Assembly (NCBI GenBank): GCA_017305055.1
Contig: JAFKMZ010000018.1
Coordinates: 1-61,131 of the forward strand
From: Lysobacterales bacterium
Lineage (GTDB): Bacteria; Pseudomonadota; Gammaproteobacteria; Xanthomonadales; Rhodanobacteraceae
Reading direction: 5' to 3'
DNA: 61,131 nt
Part shown: positions 1 through 7,803 of the stretch, piece by piece
How positions within the stretch are numbered: the stretch's first letter is position 1
Layout: every line of letters begins with the position of its first letter
Translations under genes and position numbers: made by a program
Notes under the pieces: model-generated
What the model was told of the DNA's origin: nothing
What the model saw: only the letters and a program-made list of their open reading frames with translations
Database searches by the model: none

Positions 1-3
1 GCT

Positions 4-828
4 GTCTTCCCCACACGCGTGGGGGTGTTTCCCCACGCTGTGCGGAAATCCTCCTGCTGGTCCGGTCTTCCCCACACGCGTGGGGGTGTTTCTGACCGCG
101 CCGCGCGGCCGCGTCAATGACCGCCGTCTTCCCCACACGCGTGGGGGTGTTTCCAGTCCGCACTTCTCGTTGAGGTCGAGGGCGGTGTCTTCCCCACACG
201 CGTGGGGGTGTTTCCCGCTCGATGGCAGCGGCGATGGGAGCGATGCTGTCTTCCCCACACGCGTGGGGGTGTTTCTAGCGCGGGCCTTCTGGACAGCCTA
301 AGCCGGATGTCTTCCCCACACGCGTGGGGGTGTTTCTCGGCTGGGCGGGTTCTTTTTGCTCAGTGACCAGTCTTCCCCACACGCGTGGGGGTGTTTCTAG
401 CCCGCCTAGTGGCACCCGTACAAAATTACTGTCTTCCCCACACGCGTGGGGGTGTTTCCGAACCGCCCTGTCCCATCGTGCGCGTCGTGCAATTGGTCTT
501 CCCCACACGCGTGGGGGTGTTTCTTGATCTGCTTGCGATTCACGGTTGCGATGGGCGTCTTCCCCACACGCGTGGGGGTGTTTCCACGATGTGCGGGCGC
601 TCTCCGCCGGCGGCGCGGTCTTCCCCACACGCGTGGGGGTGTTTCCGAGATCGTTCGCGTGGACGCCATCGACGCGGCGTCTTCCCCACACGCGTGGGGG
701 TGTTTCCAGCTCGATCAGCTTCATGCCGACGTGGATGCCGTCTTCCCCACACGCGTGGGGGTGTTTCTCGTTCCTGCGCGCTCGACCTTGCTTAGCGTCA
801 GTCTTCCCCACACGCGTGGGGGTGTTTC
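4..828 (+). CRISPR. Type I-E-like CRISPR array, 14 repeats and 13 spacers (left end cut by window)
   Basis: Fourteen identical 28-nt repeats start at 4, 65, 126, 187, 248, 309, 370, 431, 496, 557, 618, 679, 740 and 801. Each begins GTCTTCCCC and ends GGGGGTGTTTC, with a CCCCACACGCGTGGGG palindrome in the middle, the layout of I-E repeats. Spacers are 33 nt, except one of 37 nt at 459-495. Every spacer, and the base after the last repeat, starts with C or T, so the unit can also be read as a 29-nt repeat ending in a variable pyrimidine plus a 32-nt spacer. By similarity to the E. coli I-E repeat the array is read left to right, with leader and cas genes expected beyond the left edge. The last repeat is not degenerate, so orientation rests on repeat homology. 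No I-E cas gene is in the window. Confidence 0.95.
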
Positions 829-989
829 TGTGAGGGAATACGGCGTAGTCATGGCAGCACCGTGTAGTGGTCCAATGACCCTGGACATCGAGATAGAAGT
901 TCAAGCCGCCAGCCTGTCCACGACGGCTGGCTGGCATTGACCGATGGCGGCAATCTCTCGTCGCCGCTTCGGTGGCCATCCCTGGCTTC

Positions 990-1283
990 ATGCCATCCAC
1001 TACCGCACGCATCGTCGTACAGGCTACCCCGCAGGAAAAGCGCGCCCTCACGACCAAGGCACGCAAGCTTGGCATGAGCGTATCCGAACTCATGCGCACC
1101 GGTGCCGCAGCCTTTGATCCGGCACCCAGGTATCTGGTGGCGCTGGCGCAAGCTGCGCAGGAATCCATTGGCCGATCTATGGCGACCGTCGATGCAACCA
1201 TGGTCAGCGTGGCCAAGAGCAACGCCCGGATCAAGGCCATGGATGCCAAGGCTGCGTCTGCCCATTCGAAGGTGCGCTCATGA
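990..1283 (+). CDS. Small ribbon-helix-helix-like protein, function unknown
   Basis: A 97-residue protein. The N-terminal half (TTARIVVQATPQEKRAL, then LGMSVSELMRTGA) reads like a ribbon-helix-helix DNA-binding fold: a beta strand of alternating hydrophobics followed by two helices. The C-terminal half is an alanine-rich amphipathic helix (about residues 55-97). ATG at 990 is chosen; an in-frame GTG at 972 would add six residues, and neither has a strong Shine-Dalgarno. The stop overlaps the next start by four bases (ATGA), so the two genes are translationally coupled. The pair begins about 160 bp after the end of the first CRISPR array. RHH proteins paired with small coiled-coil proteins occur in plasmid and integrative-element contexts, but no relaxase or integrase is seen here. 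A DNA-binding regulator or mobilisation accessory protein is a guess. Confidence 0.7.
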   Translation: MPSTTARIVVQATPQEKRALTTKARKLGMSVSELMRTGAAAFDPAPRYLVALAQAAQESIGRSMATVDATMVSVAKSNARIKAMDAKAASAHSKVRS

Positions 1284-1486
1284 GCGGGGCCACTGAAGCC
1301 ATCTGGAAACCCTTGAAGTCAGTGATCCAGATGGAAAGCCGAATCGAGCTGCTGGCCACGACCGCCCGCGAACAGCAAGCCAAGATCGAAACGCTGACCG
1401 AGCGCGTCATTCGACTCGAGGCACAAATGGACATGCGCCTGCTCCGGATCAGCGCACCGGCAGCGAAGTGCCTGCCGGCCAAATGA
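1280..1486 (+). CDS. Small coiled-coil protein, partner of the upstream RHH-like gene
   Basis: A 68-residue protein whose middle (about residues 17-52) is a continuous charged helix with heptad-like spacing of hydrophobics, ending in RVIRLEAQM; this predicts a short parallel coiled coil. There is no signal peptide or membrane segment. It overlaps the upstream RHH-like gene by four bases, so the two are probably made together and may interact. The function is not recognised. The 275 bp between its stop and the next gene (1487-1761) holds no gene I can support. Confidence 0.65.
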   Translation: MSGATEAIWKPLKSVIQMESRIELLATTAREQQAKIETLTERVIRLEAQMDMRLLRISAPAAKCLPAK

Positions 1487-1761
1487 GCGGCAGGGCTGTA
1501 TGGATATCCTGCCGCGCCCCGCGGCGCTCGGGAGATATGTACCGCGACGCCCCCGCTTTCCATGCACGTAACGGGCAGTCCGGTCGCCGTATCGGGGCGC
1601 ACCCAGGCGCTGTACAGCCGACGTCGCGCAGATCGACCGAGTGGTGGAAACGCTGCCATGAACCGGGTTGATCCTGGTCGATCACGTCGAGCCCGCGGTT
1701 TCCTCTGCCAACTTTTTGATCAGCGGATTCGCGCCCGATTCGAACGAGGCGCAAGGTCGAC

Positions 1762-3816
1762 TCACGTGGTATGAAAATGGCGCCGGAAGGGGACGTCGTC
1801 GGGCGTGGGTTCCTCGAGCTCGCGCGCGTAGCGGTGGCCGGCGTACACGGCGTGGGCGATCAGGCCGGGCGCGTCGGCATCGCCGATGCAGCGCACGGAG
1901 CGGATGCCGGCAGCGGCCCATTCCGGCTGTCGTTGCAGCAGGTCCTGGTACAGCGCATCGTCTGGCAGGCGTGAGGTGACCAGCAGCAGGGCATCGCAGG
2001 CGAGCTGCTGGCGCTGGCCATCCCAGACGTTGGCGAGCAGCACGCCGCCATCGTCAAAACGCACCAGGTTGTGCGACACCAGCAGGGCGACATCCAGCTC
2101 GGCCATGCGCTGGCGGATATGCCGGTAGCCGAGCGTGTTCTGGCTGAAGGCGGCAACCATGTCATCGGGTGTCACATGCGTCACCGTGCAGCCATGCGCG
2201 CGCAGGGCCTCGGCGGCGACACTGCCGTAGTAGAAGCCGTCGTCGTCGAAGATGACCACGCGGCCTTCCGGCATGTGGCCGTCCATCAGGTCGTCCGGGG
2301 TGAAGACCCGCGGGTCATCTGCCAGCCCCGTGTGCTCCAGCGCGTTGGCGCGACCGAAGCCGTCGCGGCGCCAGTGGCAGCCGGTGGCCAGCACGACGTG
2401 TTCTGCACCGAAGTCGAGCACGTCCTGCGCGCCCAGGGGCGAATCGCGGTACACGACCACGTTGGGCAGCTTGTCCAGCTGGTGCACGCGCCAGTCGCGC
2501 ACGCGTGCCCACTCGGCCAGGTGCGGCAGGGCTGCTTCACGCGTCACGCGGCCGCCCAGCTCACGGCGTGCCTCGCACAGGGTCACCGCATAGCCGCGCT
2601 GGCCCAGCGCGCGCGCCGCTTCCAGCCCGGCCGGGCCGGCACCGACCACCAGCACGCGGCTGGCCGAGCGGCCGGGCTGGATCTGCTCCGGGTGCCAGCC
2701 GCGGCGCCATTCCTCGCCCATGGTCGGGTTCTGCGTGCAGCGGATGGGCGAGATGGTCATGTCGCCGGAGACGCAGACGTTGCAGCCAATGCACTCGCGG
2801 ATGTCGTCGCTGCGGCCTTCCTCGATCTTCTTGGGCAGGAACGGGTCGGCGATGGAAGGCCGCGCGGCGCCAATGAAGTCCAGCACGCCGCGCCTGATCT
2901 GCGCCACCATGGCGTCGGGCGAGGTGAAACGACCGACACCGACCACGGGCTTGCTGGTGGTCTGCTTGACGAAGTCGACGAACGGCTCCTGCGCGCCGCT
3001 GGCGGCAAAACGCGAGGGCACCGAATCGTTGTACCAGGCCGCCAGGTTGACGTCCCACAGGTCGGGCAGCTCGGCCAGCATGGCCACGATGTCCCTGGCC
3101 TCCGCCAGTTCCACGCCGCCCGGCCCAAGCAGCTCCTCGGTGGCAAAGCGCAGCGCCACGGCGCAGGTGTCGCCGACCGCGTCCTTCGTATCCTGCAGCA
3201 CCTCGCGCAGCAGGCGCACGCGGTTTTCCAGGGAGCCGCCGTATTCGTCGGTGCGCTGGTTGCGCCGGCGCTGCAGGAAGTGCATCGGCAGCGACAGATC
3301 GTGCGCGGCGTACACGTAGATGATGTCCATGCCGGCACGCTTGCCGCGCACGGCCGCCTCGCGGTGCCAGCGCCGGTATTCGCGGATGTCGTGCGCGGTC
3401 ATCGCCCGGGCTTGCGCGGGGTAGCCGTACTTGGTCGGCTGCGCCGATGGCGCCAGCAGCACCTCGCGCGAGTACAGGTTGGATGCCGCCGGGCCGTTGT
3501 GCACCAGCTCCAGGGCGGCGAGCGCGCCGTGGGCATGCACCTTGTCGCACATCTGCGCCAGCGCCGGAATGTCGCGGTCATCCCACAGGCGCGCCTCGAC
3601 ATACGGCGTCTCGTCGCTGCTCGGGTGGATCTCGCACTCCTCGGTGGAGACCACCGCCCAGCCGCCGGCCGCCTTCATCTCGCGCATCGCCGCATGGGCC
3701 TGCGGCATGGCGTGGCCCATGCCGTTGCAGTGCGGCACCTGGTAGAAGCGGTTCTTCGCCGTGACCGGGCCGATGCGCACCGGCGTGAACAGGATGTCGT
3801 GGCGCGGGTCCCTCAT
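1762..3816 (-). CDS. Trimethylamine/dimethylglycine-dehydrogenase-like FMN/4Fe-4S/FAD oxidoreductase
   Basis: A 684-residue protein with the architecture of the trimethylamine dehydrogenase / 2,4-dienoyl-CoA reductase family: an Old Yellow Enzyme-like FMN barrel (about 8-335), a 4Fe-4S cluster motif with cysteines at 342, 345, 348 and 360, then a Rossmann dinucleotide domain (VVGAGPAGLEAARALG, about 390-405). Family members oxidatively demethylate tertiary amines such as trimethylamine, dimethylamine or N-methylproline. ATG at 3816 is chosen because it overlaps the upstream permease stop by four bases; the reading frame stays open further upstream but only inside that gene. It is the last gene of a Rieske oxygenase-amidohydrolase-permease-demethylase operon. 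A Rieske enzyme plus this family recalls stachydrine (proline betaine) catabolism, Stc2 and StcD in rhizobia. The substrate is inferred, not shown. Confidence 0.88.
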   Translation of the reverse strand: MRDPRHDILFTPVRIGPVTAKNRFYQVPHCNGMGHAMPQAHAAMREMKAAGGWAVVSTEECEIHPSSDETPYVEARLWDDRDIPALAQMCDKVHAHGALAALELVHNGPAASNLYSREVLLAPSAQPTKYGYPAQARAMTAHDIREYRRWHREAAVRGKRAGMDIIYVYAAHDLSLPMHFLQRRRNQRTDEYGGSLENRVRLLREVLQDTKDAVGDTCAVALRFATEELLGPGGVELAEARDIVAMLAELPDLWDVNLAAWYNDSVPSRFAASGAQEPFVDFVKQTTSKPVVGVGRFTSPDAMVAQIRRGVLDFIGAARPSIADPFLPKKIEEGRSDDIRECIGCNVCVSGDMTISPIRCTQNPTMGEEWRRGWHPEQIQPGRSASRVLVVGAGPAGLEAARALGQRGYAVTLCEARRELGGRVTREAALPHLAEWARVRDWRVHQLDKLPNVVVYRDSPLGAQDVLDFGAEHVVLATGCHWRRDGFGRANALEHTGLADDPRVFTPDDLMDGHMPEGRVVIFDDDGFYYGSVAAEALRAHGCTVTHVTPDDMVAAFSQNTLGYRHIRQRMAELDVALLVSHNLVRFDDGGVLLANVWDGQRQQLACDALLLVTSRLPDDALYQDLLQRQPEWAAAGIRSVRCIGDADAPGLIAHAVYAGHRYARELEEPTPDDVPFRRHFHTT

Positions 3817-5123
3817 GGTGGGCTCTCCCCGGCCGGCACCACCGCCTTGCGGCGCCAGCGCATCAGCACATACAGCGGCAGCCCGACGGCACCCAGGCCC
3901 AGGGCATACAGGAAGGGTTCGCCACCAATGCCGATGAACGCAAACAACACATACGCGACCGCGATGACCGCCACCGGCAGCACGCGCGCGACCGTGCCGC
4001 GGCGCCACAGCACCAACAGCGCCAGGCCGCAGCCCAGGTACAGCGGCAGGTTCACCGCCGTCACCATCAGGGTGATGAAGGTGAACGCGTCGACCAGCGA
4101 GCGGCTGTAGCTCATCACCACCATGACCGACGCCAGCAGCCCGGTGACCAGCAGCGCACTCACCGGCGCGCCGTAGCGGTTGGTACGCGCCAGCATGGCC
4201 GGCATCACTCCGTTGCCAGCCAGGGTCCGCGTCAGCTCACCGACCAGCAGGGTCCAGCCATTGAGCGCGCCAAGGCCGCTGACCACGACGAACAAGGCGA
4301 GCCAGCGGCCAGAGCCGGCGCCGGCAAAGCGGTCCATCAGCAACGAAAACGGCGCGCTCGACGCGGCCAGTTCGGATTGCCGGATCAACAGCAGCGGCAC
4401 CGTGGACACGATCAGGTAGATGACCGCCAGTACGATGGCGCCAGTCATGGTGGCGCGTGGAATCGTGCGCCCGGGATTCTCCACCCGGGCCGCCGGCACG
4501 GTCGCCGACTCGAAGCCGAGCATGGCGTACAGGGCGATGGTGGAGGCTGCCATCACGCCGTGCAGGGTGATCGGTGTGGTCGGCGGATGCGCCACGTAGC
4601 TGGCCGGGGCGTCGAGCAGCACCCAGCCGCCGAGCAGCGCTACCGCCAGCATCGGCAGCAACTTCAGCACCGTGGTCACGATCTGCACGCTGCCGCCGGT
4701 GCGCACGCCGAACAGGTTGACCAGCACCATCGACCACACCAGGGCCAGCGCAAACAAGGCCGGCTGGATCGCCCGCGTGGCCGGAAACACCACCGTGAGG
4801 TAACCGACCACACCGGTCGCCAACGCCGCGTTGGTCAGCCAGAGCGACACCCAGTACGCCCACAAGGCAAGGTACGCGGGCAGCTCGCCCAGCGTCTCGC
4901 GGATGTAGCCATAGGGGCCATCCGCGTCCGGCATGGACCGCGCCAGATAGGCAAACACGCGGGCCAGGGTCAGGCAGCCAAACAAGGTGATCAGCCAGCC
5001 GATCACGGCGTTGAAGCCGAACGGCGCCAGCGACGCGGGCAGCAGGAAGATGCCCATGCCGATGACGTTGCCGACCACCAGCGCGGTGCAGGTCCAGAAG
5101 CCGATCTTGCGCTGGGTGGTCAC
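3813..5123 (-). CDS. APC-superfamily amino acid/amine permease
   Basis: An inner-membrane transporter of about 436 residues with roughly twelve hydrophobic segments. It begins with the APC signature KIGFWTCTALVVGN, followed by the glycine-rich first helix (IGMGIFLL). It probably imports an amino acid or small amine by proton symport or exchange. GTG at 5123 is preferred because it leaves a 7-bp gap after the amidohydrolase stop and matches the usual start of the family; an in-frame TTG at 5156 would add 11 residues and overlap the upstream gene by 26 bp. The 3' end overlaps the TMADH-like gene by four bases. Its place between two catabolic enzymes suggests that it imports the operon substrate or exports a product. 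Confidence 0.88.
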   Translation of the reverse strand: MTTQRKIGFWTCTALVVGNVIGMGIFLLPASLAPFGFNAVIGWLITLFGCLTLARVFAYLARSMPDADGPYGYIRETLGELPAYLALWAYWVSLWLTNAALATGVVGYLTVVFPATRAIQPALFALALVWSMVLVNLFGVRTGGSVQIVTTVLKLLPMLAVALLGGWVLLDAPASYVAHPPTTPITLHGVMAASTIALYAMLGFESATVPAARVENPGRTIPRATMTGAIVLAVIYLIVSTVPLLLIRQSELAASSAPFSLLMDRFAGAGSGRWLALFVVVSGLGALNGWTLLVGELTRTLAGNGVMPAMLARTNRYGAPVSALLVTGLLASVMVVMSYSRSLVDAFTFITLMVTAVNLPLYLGCGLALLVLWRRGTVARVLPVAVIAVAYVLFAFIGIGGEPFLYALGLGAVGLPLYVLMRWRRKAVVPAGESPP

Positions 5124-5130
5124 GGCGGCA

Positions 5131-6459
5131 TCAACGGCCGCGCGGGTCCGGGCCAAGGGGGACGGGCTGGCCGGCCTTGATCACGCCGCGGATCTGGCGC
5201 AGGCAGTCCACGTCCTGCAGCGGGTCGCAGGCGACGGCGATCAGGTCCGCGACCTTGCCGGCGGCGATCGAGCCCAGCTCCTTCTCCCTGCCGAGCAGGC
5301 GTGCCGCATCGATCGTGGCCGAGCGGATCGCCTGCAGCGGGGTCATGCCGTAGCGCACCATGTAGGCGAACTGGCGGGCGTTGTCGCCGTAGGGGTAGAC
5401 GCCCTCGTCGGTACCGAAGGCCAGCTTCACGCCGGCCTGCACCGCCTTGCGGAAGCCCTCGCGCTGGGTCTCGGCGGTCTCGGCATTCTTGCGCAGGATC
5501 TCCGCCGGCCAGCCGTCGCGGCGTCCGATCTGGTCGATATAGTCGCCGTCATACAGGTCCATGACCAGCCACGTGCCGTGCTGCCTGGCCAGTGCGATGC
5601 CCTGGTCGGTGATCAGCGAGGCGTGTTCCACCGAGCGCACGCCGGCGCGGATTGCGCGTTCGATGCCTTCCTCGCCATGCGCGTGGGCAGCGACGTAGAC
5701 GCCCCGCTTCGCCGCCTCGGTCACCGCCGCGTGGATCTCGGCCTCGGTGTATTCCGGTTGCCCCGGATCGGTGCCGGCGGCAAGCACCGCGCCGGTGGCA
5801 ATGACCTTGATCCAGTCCGCACCGTGGTCGAGGATGGCGTCGACGTGCTGACGCACCTGCGCCACGCCCTTGGAGACCCCACGGCGGAACTCGTCCGGCA
5901 CCACGGTACCTGGCGGCAACCCGGTGATCTCGCCGCCACCGCCAGGCACGGTGATATACGCCCCGGCGACGAACATGCGCGGACCAGGCACCTCGCCCGC
6001 CTTGATCGCATCGCGCAGCGCGATATCGGCGTAGCTCCGGTACACGCCGAGGTCGCGCACCGTGGTGAAGCCGGCCTGCAGGGTTTGCCGCGCATGCTGC
6101 GCGCCGAGGAACGCCTGCTGCACCGCGGTGATCTTCAGTGGCGCCGCGGGATCGGCGCTCTGCAGCACGTCGGCGAGATGCGTGTGCATGTCCATGAGGC
6201 CCGGCACCACGGTCCAGGCGCTCCAGTCTGTGACCGTTGCCGCGCCGGGCGCGGCGGCGTTCCAGGGCTGCACCGAGACCACGCGGCCCGCCCTGACCAG
6301 CACGGCCTGGTCGGCAAGCATCCGGCCACTGTCGACATCGAGCAGGTGGCCGACATGCACCACCCTGTCCTGCGCGCCCGTCGAGGCGGTCGTGCCGGCT
6401 GCCGGCACGCAGGCCAGCGCGCCCAGGGCAAACCAGCATGCCGCCGTCCGTTTGCTCAC
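5131..6459 (-). CDS. Exported metal-dependent amidohydrolase (imidazolonepropionase/prolidase-like)
   Basis: A 442-residue amidohydrolase-superfamily enzyme with an N-terminal signal peptide (KRTAACWFALGALACVPAAG), so likely periplasmic. Metal and catalytic motifs are present: MDMHTH, the lysine in WIKVIATG, the histidines in AAHAHGEEG and VEHASL, and the aspartate in FGTDEG. Members of this branch hydrolyse cyclic amides or Xaa-Pro-type dipeptides. The start is GTG at 6459, which overlaps the Rieske gene stop as GTGA. Second gene of the four-gene operon. Because it acts before the permease in location, it could release the substrate that the permease imports; the specific bond cleaved cannot be read from sequence. 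Confidence 0.88.
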   Translation of the reverse strand: MSKRTAACWFALGALACVPAAGTTASTGAQDRVVHVGHLLDVDSGRMLADQAVLVRAGRVVSVQPWNAAAPGAATVTDWSAWTVVPGLMDMHTHLADVLQSADPAAPLKITAVQQAFLGAQHARQTLQAGFTTVRDLGVYRSYADIALRDAIKAGEVPGPRMFVAGAYITVPGGGGEITGLPPGTVVPDEFRRGVSKGVAQVRQHVDAILDHGADWIKVIATGAVLAAGTDPGQPEYTEAEIHAAVTEAAKRGVYVAAHAHGEEGIERAIRAGVRSVEHASLITDQGIALARQHGTWLVMDLYDGDYIDQIGRRDGWPAEILRKNAETAETQREGFRKAVQAGVKLAFGTDEGVYPYGDNARQFAYMVRYGMTPLQAIRSATIDAARLLGREKELGSIAAGKVADLIAVACDPLQDVDCLRQIRGVIKAGQPVPLGPDPRGR

Positions 6460-7544
6460 GCGTGTTCCCCGGCGGGACCGGCGTAGGCCGCGCGCAGCAG
6501 GTTCTGGAAGTGCCAGACGCCACTTTCGCGGCGCGGGCACAGCCGGCCAGGCGCATAGAAGCCCGAGCCCAGCCCCTTCTGCACCGCCTCGCAGATCGCG
6601 ATGTCCTCGTTCTGCACTTCGTCGCTGAAGTCCTGGTCAGCGACGATGCGGGCCTGCGCCTGCGCGTCCTGCCCGTAGTAGTAGTCGAACACGATGCGGC
6701 AGCGGTCCGGCCCGAGCGGCAGGATGCGGTTCGTCTGCAGCCGTCCGGACATGATGTTGAGCATCACGTTCGGGTACACGAAGTAGTAGAACGCCTGGCC
6801 GTCGCCATAGGCGTCGGAGCTGTTGCGCAACGGCGAGGACTGCAGCGAATACCACGGCGACAGCACGGTGTCGTAGGCGCGGTAGTCGAGCAGCTTGTTC
6901 AGGCCCGGATGCACGTGCGGCAGGTGGTAGCCCTCGACGTAGTTGTCGACGTAGACCTTCCAGTTGCAGTCGACGTCGTAGTTGACGCTGCGCAGGTAGC
7001 GCATCGCCGAAAGGTCGATCGGCGCGATGTGTTCGGCGATGCCGCCATAGACCTCGTCGAAGTCCGGAACGTCGTTGCCCAGCGCCACGAACACCAGGCC
7101 CTGCCACTCGTGCACGCGCAGCGGCGGCAGGTGGATGGCGCCGACGTCGAAGTCCGGGACGTCCTTCATCTCCGGCGCACTGCGCAGCTGGCCATCCAGC
7201 GTGTAGGTCCAGCCGTGGTACTTGCACTGCAGCGAGTGCGCGCCCTTGCCGTTGCACAGCGCGAGCGGCCCGGCACGGTGGCGGCAGACGTTTGGGAACG
7301 CGCGCAGCACACCGTCCCTGCCCCGCACCAGGATCACCGGCACGCCGGCAATCTCGCCGACCACGTGATCGCCCGGCTCCGCCAGCTGGTCCTGGTGCGC
7401 GAGCGGCTGCCAACTGCGGGCGAACACCGCCCGTTGTTCCATGGCCAGCACCTCATCGCCGACGTAGTAGCGCGCGGGCAGCGCGCGGGCGTGGTCGAGA
7501 TCGGTGGCTGCGGCAGCGTCCGCGCCGGTTGCTTCGGTGTGCAT
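6456..7544 (-). CDS. Rieske non-heme iron oxygenase, alpha subunit (betaine demethylase/choline monooxygenase-like)
   Basis: A 362-residue oxygenase. The Rieske 2Fe-2S ligands are C87-x-H89 and C107-x2-H110 (CRHRAG and CKYHGW). The mononuclear iron site lies in VEGYHLPHVHPGL, with H207 and H212, after the bridging NWKVYVDN segment. Related enzymes remove an N-methyl group from betaines (glycine betaine, proline betaine) or hydroxylate choline. No ferredoxin or reductase subunit is adjacent, so electrons must come from elsewhere. ATG at 7544 begins the operon. The 259 bp between it and the divergent sulfotransferase gene (7545-7803) holds no gene and should contain both promoters. The next three genes are tightly overlapped, so the four proteins are probably co-produced. 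Confidence 0.9.
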   Translation of the reverse strand: MHTEATGADAAAATDLDHARALPARYYVGDEVLAMEQRAVFARSWQPLAHQDQLAEPGDHVVGEIAGVPVILVRGRDGVLRAFPNVCRHRAGPLALCNGKGAHSLQCKYHGWTYTLDGQLRSAPEMKDVPDFDVGAIHLPPLRVHEWQGLVFVALGNDVPDFDEVYGGIAEHIAPIDLSAMRYLRSVNYDVDCNWKVYVDNYVEGYHLPHVHPGLNKLLDYRAYDTVLSPWYSLQSSPLRNSSDAYGDGQAFYYFVYPNVMLNIMSGRLQTNRILPLGPDRCRIVFDYYYGQDAQAQARIVADQDFSDEVQNEDIAICEAVQKGLGSGFYAPGRLCPRRESGVWHFQNLLRAAYAGPAGEHA

Positions 7545-7803
7545 GGTGGATCCCCGCTTCGCGGTGGCGGCATGGCGCCACGGGGCCGAGTGTACCGTCG
7601 GCCACGACGCAGTGCCCTTGATGGGCCGCATTGTACGTCCGCTGGCCAGTGTCATTTGGGGCGTTGCAGCACATGCGCGAACCGGTGATTGCCGGACTGT
7701 GCGCATAGGACTATCTTCGCCGCCGAAGCACGCTGCGGCCCCGTCCCATTGCCGGCGATTTGGCTGTGTGGGGTCCTGCCGCGCCGCCACCGAGCGGGAA
7801 CCC

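Noticed and set aside
908-931. Hairpin GCCAGCC/GGCTGGC after the first array as its terminator
   Set aside because: Stem of seven pairs without a following U-run; insufficient as a terminator.
275-1265. Long minus-strand open frames across the first CRISPR array, with repeated HPHACGED-type peptides
   Set aside because: They are translations of the CRISPR repeats and have no independent start signal or family match.
1729-1760. Sequence GCGCCCGATTCGAACGAGG resembling the 3' half of a tRNA and a possible att copy
   Set aside because: Only scattered identity with the tRNA-Arg 3' end; no cloverleaf or continuous match.
2071-4110. 679-residue plus-strand frame opposite the TMADH-like gene
   Set aside because: It is antisense to a gene with clear FeS, FMN and FAD motifs; its composition (His, Arg, Val, Gly rich) is typical of GC-rich shadow frames.
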